DNA of 12,835 nucleotides from an uncultured Lachnospira sp. (GTDB lineage Bacteria > Bacillota > Clostridia > Lachnospirales > Lachnospiraceae). This document shows, piece by piece, positions 8,124 to 12,835 of the stretch; position 1 is the first letter of the stretch; each line of letters begins with the position of its first letter. The stretch is from positions 1 to 12,835 of the forward strand of contig CAKRKK010000051.1 of assembly GCA_934358235.1 (NCBI GenBank). The letters run 5' to 3'. The notes below the pieces were generated by a model. It had not been told where the DNA came from, did not search any database, and saw nothing but the letters and a program-made list of their open reading frames with translations. A program made the position numbers and the translations under genes.

Positions 8124-8150
8124 TGGCTGTCACATTATTAGTGACAGCCA
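8124..8150 (+). terminator. Perfect intercistronic hairpin between binding-protein and permease genes
   Basis: TGGCTGTCAC (8124-8133) and GTGACAGCCA (8141-8150) form an uninterrupted 10-bp stem with a 7-nt loop (ATTATTA). No T-run follows (GCTTGTAAC), and the permease ribosome binding site is only 11 nt downstream. It is therefore more likely a leaky terminator or mRNA-stabilising 3' end for the binding-protein message than a full stop. Confidence 0.6.
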
Positions 8151-8160
8151 GCTTGTAACA

Positions 8161-8165
8161 GGAGG
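8161..8165 (+). promoter_or_regulatory. Ribosome binding site that sets the MalF-like start at 8174
   Basis: GGAGG at 8161-8165 is 8 nt before ATG 8174 but only 2 nt before the in-frame ATG 8168. Normal spacing therefore favours 8174. Confidence 0.7.
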
Positions 8166-8173
8166 TTATGGCG

Positions 8174-9511
8174 ATGAAAGATGGATTTATTCAGGCATTT
8201 AAAAAAGGTAATGCCATTACCAGACTTAGTGCCATTATACTTGGACTTGGTAATCTTGCAGGAAAGCAGATAATCAAAGGCATTCTTTATCTTGCAATGG
8301 AAGTAAGCTTTATATGCTTTATGATATTCAAAGGAATCAACTGTCTCGCCATGCTTCCAAGCCTTGGAGGAAGAGAACAGCAGGAGATATGGAATGAGAA
8401 GCTGGGTGTATACGAGTATGTGGCAGGTGATAATTCACTTCTGATACTTTTATATGGTGTTGCAACATTATTTCTTATAGCCGCTTATGTTGTTCTTGCT
8501 ATGAGTTCGGTCAAGAGTGCTTATAATGTTCAAACAAGGCAGGTTTTAGGAAAGCATATTAACACCTTTGTGGAGGATGTTAAATCATTATTCAATGAGA
8601 ATCTTCACAAGCTGCTTCTTACACTTCCAGTTGGGGGAGTACTTATATTTACCATTCTGCCACTTGTATTTATGATAAGTATGGCATTTACCAATTACAG
8701 TAAAGTAGACAGCCATCTGGTACTGTTTGACTGGGTTGGATTAGAAAACTTTAAGCAGTTGTTTGATTCGGGAAGCTCTATTGGACATTCCTTCTGGTCA
8801 GTTTTGGGATGGACTATTATATGGGCTATATTTGCAACAGGTCTCAATTACATATTAGGTATTCTTGTTGCTTTGCTGATTAACAGGAAGGGAACAAGAT
8901 TTAAGTCCTTCTGGCGTTTTATATTCGTCCTCTCGATAGCTGTACCACAGTTTGTTTCTCTTCTTGTCATGAGAAGTATGTTAAATCAGGATGGTATTGT
9001 AAATGTTGTATTAAGGAATCTGGGCTGGATTGATAAGGCACTTCCGTTCTTCACTAATGCAACGTGGGCAAGAATAACAGTTATTGTTGTCAATCTGTGG
9101 GTTGGTATTCCGTATACGATTCTTCAGGTTACAGGCATATTAAAGAACATTCCTATGGAGCTTTATGAGGCAGCAGATGTAGATGGTGCTAATGGTTTTG
9201 CTAAATTTACAAAGATTACGATGCCATATATGTTCTTTGTTACAACACCATATCTGATAACTACATTTACAGCTAATATTAATAACTTCAATATTGTATA
9301 CCTTCTTACTAAGGGTGACCCGGTTCTGGCTGGCGAAACTGCTGGTAAGACAGACCTTCTTGTAACCTGGTTATACAAGATGACAGTCGATTTTCAATAT
9401 TATAATCTGGGTGCAGTTATAGGTATTATGACATTCATATTCCTGGCAATTGGCTCACTTCTTGTATATAGAAGAACTAAGTCTTATAAGGATGAGGAGG
9501 GCTTCCAATGA
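8174..9511 (+). CDS. MalF-like sugar ABC transporter permease
   Basis: Integral membrane permease subunit that pairs with the MalG-like protein encoded next. The 445-residue protein has an N-terminal extension of about 125 residues with two hydrophobic segments (KGILYLAMEVSFICFMIF and SLLILLYGVATLFLIAAYVV), as often seen in Gram-positive MalF homologues. The transport core then begins at LLLTLPVGGVLIFTILPLVFM. The EAA loop that docks the ATPase starts at Glu332 (EAADVDGANGFAKFTKITMP). The ending YRRTKSYKDEEGFQ is cytoplasmic. I chose ATG 8174 over ATG 8168 from ribosome-site spacing. The stop codon TGA overlaps the next start as ATGA, implying coupled translation. No ATP-binding subunit follows, so the energising ATPase must be encoded elsewhere. 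Family is certain; maltodextrin specificity is inferred from the neighbouring binding protein. Confidence 0.93.
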   Translation: MKDGFIQAFKKGNAITRLSAIILGLGNLAGKQIIKGILYLAMEVSFICFMIFKGINCLAMLPSLGGREQQEIWNEKLGVYEYVAGDNSLLILLYGVATLFLIAAYVVLAMSSVKSAYNVQTRQVLGKHINTFVEDVKSLFNENLHKLLLTLPVGGVLIFTILPLVFMISMAFTNYSKVDSHLVLFDWVGLENFKQLFDSGSSIGHSFWSVLGWTIIWAIFATGLNYILGILVALLINRKGTRFKSFWRFIFVLSIAVPQFVSLLVMRSMLNQDGIVNVVLRNLGWIDKALPFFTNATWARITVIVVNLWVGIPYTILQVTGILKNIPMELYEAADVDGANGFAKFTKITMPYMFFVTTPYLITTFTANINNFNIVYLLTKGDPVLAGETAGKTDLLVTWLYKMTVDFQYYNLGAVIGIMTFIFLAIGSLLVYRRTKSYKDEEGFQ

Positions 9512-10356
9512 AAAAGAAAAAGATTACTAAAAATATATTGGCACATATAACACTTACAATACTTGCAGTTATATGGGTAATGCCGCTTATATGGATAATC
9601 CTCACAAGTTTCAGGGCACAGAAGGGAGCGTATACAAGCTCATTTTTCCCTAAGGCATATACACTTGATAATTATACAAAGCTGTTTACAGATACGGGAA
9701 TACTTAATTTCCCAAGAATGTTTGAGAATACGCTTATAGTTGCAGTATTTTCGTGTATTATATCTACGTTTTTCGTGCTTTCAGTTGCTTACTGTATGTC
9801 ACGCCTCAGATTCAAAATGAGGAAGGCTATGATGAATGTAGCTATGATACTTGGTCTTTTCCCAGCCTTTATGGCAATGGTAGCTGTATATTACATTCTT
9901 AAGGCTGTCGGATTATCTGAGGGTTCAATGATAAGGGTTGCACTTGTGCTTGTATATTCGGCATCGGCCGGAATACAGTTTTATATAGCAAAAGGCTTCT
10001 TTGATACGATTCCAAAGAGCATTGATGAAGCAGCAATTATTGATGGAGCAACGAAATGGCAGGTATTTACAAGAATTACAATACCTTTAAGTAAACCAAT
10101 TATCGTGTATACAGTACTTACTTCTTTCATAGCACCATGGGTTGATTTCATATTTGCAAGAGTAATATGTCGTGCCAATGCTAACTATTACACAGTTGCA
10201 ATCGGTTTATGGCAGATGCTTGAAAAGGAATATGTTGATGTGTGGTACACAAGATTCGCAGCGGGAGCTGTACTTATATCGATTCCAATTGCAGCCTTGT
10301 TTATGATAATGCAGAAGTGCTATAATGACAGTATGTCAGGTGCAGTAAAAGGATAA
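9508..10356 (+). CDS. MalG-like sugar ABC transporter permease
   Basis: Second permease subunit, 282 residues, a standard length for MalG. It has a very basic start (MKKKKITKN) and TM1 at about 10-33 (ILAHITLTILAVIWVMPLIW). The SFRAQKGAYTSSFFPKAYTLDNYTKLF segment is typical of MalG-type proteins. Further membrane segments follow, then the EAA loop from Glu174 (EAAIIDGATKWQVFTRITIP), a final TM at about 251-270, and a cytoplasmic tail ending SMSGAVKG. GAGGAGG at 9494-9500, inside the end of the upstream gene, is 7 nt before the ATG. The 4-nt ATGA overlap with the MalF-like gene supports equal, coupled production of the two subunits. Both EAA loops are intact, so a functional transporter is expected once an ATPase is supplied. 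Confidence 0.94.
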   Translation: MKKKKITKNILAHITLTILAVIWVMPLIWIILTSFRAQKGAYTSSFFPKAYTLDNYTKLFTDTGILNFPRMFENTLIVAVFSCIISTFFVLSVAYCMSRLRFKMRKAMMNVAMILGLFPAFMAMVAVYYILKAVGLSEGSMIRVALVLVYSASAGIQFYIAKGFFDTIPKSIDEAAIIDGATKWQVFTRITIPLSKPIIVYTVLTSFIAPWVDFIFARVICRANANYYTVAIGLWQMLEKEYVDVWYTRFAAGAVLISIPIAALFMIMQKCYNDSMSGAVKG

Positions 10357-10413
10357 TATCAATAGTGCTTTGTGCTTTGTAATCCTGTATGAGTTAAAAT
10401 GGGGATTAAAGAA

Positions 10414-10417
10414 GAGG
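10414..10417 (+). promoter_or_regulatory. Ribosome binding site that sets the second binding-protein start at 10424
   Basis: GAGG at 10414-10417 (within GAAGAGG) is 6 nt before ATG 10424. Translation from there begins MRKRIFRMFAVLTAMILL, a normal signal peptide. The longer open frame from TTG 10370 would put 18 unlikely residues before it. Confidence 0.65.
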
Positions 10418-10423
10418 TATGTA

Positions 10424-12184
10424 ATGAGAAAAAGAATATTCAGGATGTTTGCAGTATTAACTGCTATGATATTATTATTTCAAGCCGGGTGTAACAGCCC
10501 GGCTAAAAGTGTATATACAGCTAAAGAGGATTATGCTGATAAGCTGTATTATGCCATGACAACGCCTTATGGTGCGTATCCGGAAACTATAAGTTATACA
10601 CTTGGCAAAATGACAAGTGTTAATAATTCCAATATGCCAGAGGGCGATACATATACAGATAATGCATATACAAGATATATAAAGAATATGATTAATGTTC
10701 AGAATATTGATGCATTTGAGGCACAGGATGCGCAGTATAATACTAATGTTTCAATAGCTGTTTCTATGGGAGCATTGCCAGATATAATGATGGTTTCAAG
10801 TCAGGATGAGCTGCAAAGACTTGTTGAGGCAGATATGATTGAGGATCTGACAGAAAGCTATAATAACTGCCTGAGCAGCAGGATAAGAGCTATATATAAC
10901 AGCTATGGAAGTTCGCTTAAGGATATGATCACATTTGATGGAAGGATTATGGCACTTCCAGAGACTAATATAACAGATGGTCCTAACCTTATATGGCTGC
11001 GTAAGGACTGGATGGATAAGCTTGGTCTTACAGAGCCTGAAACAATAGAGGATGTTGTTGATATAATCAAGGAATTTATTGAAAAGGATCCTGGCAATAA
11101 TGGAACAGATAGCAATGGAAGGAGCAATACTGTCGGCCTTGTAGTAGATACAGAGCTGACAGGGGAGTGCGGTTATAGTAGTGAATTCCTGCTGGATATT
11201 GTTTTTGCGTGTTTTAATGCATATCCTAAGCAGTGGATAAAGGATTCAGATGGAAATGTTGTGTATGGTTCTGTTACGTCAGAGGCAAAGGATGCACTGG
11301 CATATATAAGGCAGTTATATAGTGATGGAATAATAGATAATGACTTTTTATTAAGGACGACAACTAATATATGTGAGCTTATCGAGGATGGAAGGTGCGG
11401 CTCATTTTTTGGACCATGGTGGGCACCCAATAATCCACTTGCCAATGCAGTAAACACTAATCCTGATGCAGACTGGCAGCCATACCTGATACAGACATCT
11501 GATGATGGAAGTACAAGCTATCACAGCCAGAATCCCTGCTATAAGTATGTTGTGGTAAGAAAGGGCTTTGAGCATCCGGAGATAGCGGCTAAGATTATAA
11601 GCGTAATGTTTGATAGTGCAAGGTATGACAGCAATGCTTTGCAGGAATTTATATATTATTACCAGCAGAATGTAGAACCTACTGCCCGTCCTATTTCAAT
11701 TAATGTGGATTATAATAATGCTCTGTCTATATGCTATGAAAAGATTGACAAGGCACTTAAAGGAGAGAGTGATCCTGATAAGCTTGAGTTGCTTGAAAAG
11801 TCGTATTACGATGCCTGTAGTTCATACATTAGTAATACAGGAAAAAACTATATAGAATCAAGTGCACAGGGGAGTGATAATACACTTGAAAGAAAGAATG
11901 CAACAAGTACCGAGTGGGCAGCCTATGTGTCAAGAATAACAGCCTGCAGGCTGTTAAGTGAGGGTAATATACGTGTTGTTGATTCTATGTATTTTAAGAC
12001 AACAGACACGATGAAAACGCGGTGGTGGCGTTTAAAGGAAAAGGAAAAAGAAGCGTACCTAAAGATTATATGTGGTGCTGAGGATATATCGTATTTTGAT
12101 ACCTTTGTCAATGAATGGAAGGAACAGGGCGGAGAGGCAATAACTAATGAAGTACGTGAAGAACTGATTGCCACCGCTGGTTAG
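10424..12184 (+). CDS. Large extracellular solute-binding lipoprotein (family 1 / LipO-like)
   Basis: A secreted 586-residue protein with a basic N-terminus, a hydrophobic core and Cys23 in FQAGC. This works as a lipobox, although Gln replaces the usual Leu/Val/Ile at -3. The mature part resembles the large (about 500-600 residue) binding proteins often found near YesM/YesN systems. Recognisable features are FEAQDAQYNTNVSIAVSMGALPDIMMVSSQDELQ (start of the first lobe, near residue 100), GRIMALPETN, the PNLIWLRKDWMDKLGLTEPET signature, a calcium-site-like DPGNNGTDSNGRSN segment, and CGSFFGPWWAPNNPLANAV. The C-terminal region is Asp/Ser/Tyr-rich. It begins 67 nt after the MalG-like gene and is probably in the same operon. 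It is a second binding protein for a locus with one permease pair. It may widen the substrate range, scavenge sugar at the surface, or present ligand to the kinase. Family confident; ligand unknown. Confidence 0.85.
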   Translation: MRKRIFRMFAVLTAMILLFQAGCNSPAKSVYTAKEDYADKLYYAMTTPYGAYPETISYTLGKMTSVNNSNMPEGDTYTDNAYTRYIKNMINVQNIDAFEAQDAQYNTNVSIAVSMGALPDIMMVSSQDELQRLVEADMIEDLTESYNNCLSSRIRAIYNSYGSSLKDMITFDGRIMALPETNITDGPNLIWLRKDWMDKLGLTEPETIEDVVDIIKEFIEKDPGNNGTDSNGRSNTVGLVVDTELTGECGYSSEFLLDIVFACFNAYPKQWIKDSDGNVVYGSVTSEAKDALAYIRQLYSDGIIDNDFLLRTTTNICELIEDGRCGSFFGPWWAPNNPLANAVNTNPDADWQPYLIQTSDDGSTSYHSQNPCYKYVVVRKGFEHPEIAAKIISVMFDSARYDSNALQEFIYYYQQNVEPTARPISINVDYNNALSICYEKIDKALKGESDPDKLELLEKSYYDACSSYISNTGKNYIESSAQGSDNTLERKNATSTEWAAYVSRITACRLLSEGNIRVVDSMYFKTTDTMKTRWWRLKEKEKEAYLKIICGAEDISYFDTFVNEWKEQGGEAITNEVREELIATAG

Positions 12185-12202
12185 GTAAGGTATAGTTGTG
12201 GA

Positions 12203-12227
12203 ATTGATGTTATCAATCTGATATAAT
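12203..12227 (+). promoter_or_regulatory. Extended -10 promoter with adjacent palindrome upstream of the AAA-ATPase-like gene
   Basis: TGATATAAT at 12219-12227 is a perfect extended -10 (TG, one base, TATAAT). The best -35 candidate (TTGTGG, 12196-12201) is at a poor 20-nt spacing, as tolerated with an extended -10. A perfect palindrome ATTGAT-GTT-ATCAAT (12203-12217) fills the -35 to -10 spacer, where a bound repressor would block polymerase. Transcription would start near 12234, about 50 nt before the gene. No terminator is evident between the preceding stop codon and this promoter. Confidence 0.6.
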
Positions 12228-12283
12228 GATGCAAGCAAATAATCACATCTTAGTATAAATATTATAAGGGAGAGGCACGAATA

Positions 12284-12835
12284 ATGGGAATATATCTAAA
12301 CCCTGGGAATGATGAATTTTACAATGCAGTAGAAAAATCTAAAATATATGTCGATAAAACTGAACTGTTAGAATTCACTAATTCAGTATTATATGGTGAA
12401 CATAAGAATGTATGTGTAAGCCGTCCGCGCCGTTTTGGAAAGTCCATGGCTGCCAATATGCTTGTTGCATATTACAGCAGAGGCTGTGAATCAAAAGAAT
12501 TGTTCGATAAGCTTAAAATAGCAAAAAAACCAGATTACTATGAGCATCTTAATAAATATAATGTTATTCATATTAATATGATAGATTTCTTAAGCAGGGC
12601 AGATTCAATAGATGTTTTAATTGATTATCTGTCAAAAAGGCTGCTGTGGGATATTAAGAAAGAATATTCAGACGTTGACTGCTTTGACTGGGGAGATCTT
12701 GTAGATGTGCTGGAAACAATATATAGCGAAAAAAAACAGTCATTTATTATAATCATTGACGAATGGGATTGCATATTCAGAAAATATCCGGATAATGTGG
12801 ATGAACAGAAGAAATATCTTGATTTTTTGAGATTT
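12284..12835 (+). CDS. AAA-ATPase-like protein of the DUF1703 / PD-(D/E)XK-associated family (partial, runs off right edge)
   Basis: The first 184 codons are visible and open to the window end. The protein begins MGIYLNPGNDEFYNAVEKSKIYVDKTELL, the characteristic start of the AAA-ATPase_like family (Pfam PF09820). The P-loop-like SRPRRFGKS is at residues 46-54. Its first glycine is replaced, as is usual in this family, and Lys53/Ser54 are kept. A Walker B-like IIIIDEWD has Asp159 and Glu160. Full-length members usually carry a C-terminal DUF1703 PD-(D/E)XK nuclease-like domain, which would lie beyond the window. A purine-rich AAGGGAGAGG (12266-12275) serves as ribosome binding site. These proteins are multicopy in many anaerobic gut bacteria and their role is not established. 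It has its own promoter, so it is probably not part of the sugar locus. Family confident; function unknown. Confidence 0.88.
   Translation, partial: MGIYLNPGNDEFYNAVEKSKIYVDKTELLEFTNSVLYGEHKNVCVSRPRRFGKSMAANMLVAYYSRGCESKELFDKLKIAKKPDYYEHLNKYNVIHINMIDFLSRADSIDVLIDYLSKRLLWDIKKEYSDVDCFDWGDLVDVLETIYSEKKQSFIIIIDEWDCIFRKYPDNVDEQKKYLDFLRF

Noticed and set aside
10370..10423. Longer start (TTG 10370) for the large binding protein
   Set aside because: It would place 18 residues (starting MCFVILYELKW) before an otherwise normal signal peptide. It lacks a ribosome binding site, whereas ATG 10424 has one.

Overview
The window is AT-rich, gene-dense DNA. Its strong AGGAGG-type ribosome binding sites, lipoprotein-type binding proteins and YesM/YesN-type regulators point to a low-GC Gram-positive anaerobe of the Clostridia. 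Lachnospiraceae (Roseburia/Agathobacter/Lachnospira/Butyrivibrio-like) is my best guess from protein style; the species cannot be fixed from sequence alone. I see no rRNA, tRNA, CRISPR array, insertion sequence or integrase.

Layout. (1) 1-623, minus strand: 5' part of an AraC-family regulator with an N-terminal cupin sensor, cut by the window edge before its DNA-binding domain. (2) 624-813: divergent control region with a good minus-strand promoter and an inverted repeat next to the downstream gene. (3) 814-3159: alpha-glucan (glycogen/maltodextrin) phosphorylase. (4) 3206-6635: its own promoter, then a response regulator and a sensor kinase of the YesN/YesM type. (5) 6636-6814: a leader region whose main element is a long hairpin. 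Its 3' arm is the Shine-Dalgarno sequence of the next gene and runs directly into six T's. (6) 6815-10356: a MalE-like lipoprotein, a perfect 10-bp intercistronic hairpin, then MalF-like and MalG-like permeases that overlap by 4 nt. (7) 10424-12184: a second, larger lipoprotein-type solute-binding protein. (8) 12185-12283: an extended -10 promoter with a palindrome just upstream. (9) 12284-12835: 5' part of an AAA-ATPase-like (DUF1703/PD-(D/E)XK-associated) protein, cut by the right edge.

How the genes fit together. Regions 3-7 read as one Gram-positive glucan-utilisation locus. A surface lipoprotein captures malto-oligosaccharides, MalF/MalG import them using an ATPase encoded elsewhere, and the phosphorylase cleaves them to glucose-1-phosphate without spending ATP. 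The two-component pair, and perhaps the divergent AraC regulator, would sense the sugar or cell-surface state and set expression. The maltodextrin assignment rests on family resemblance and on the adjacent phosphorylase; it is inference.

The most unusual non-coding element is the hairpin at 6722-6812, which could act on both transcription termination and translation initiation of the binding protein. Four start codons are better placed downstream of the longest open frame because only the inner start has a ribosome binding site: 814, 4842, 8174 and 10424.
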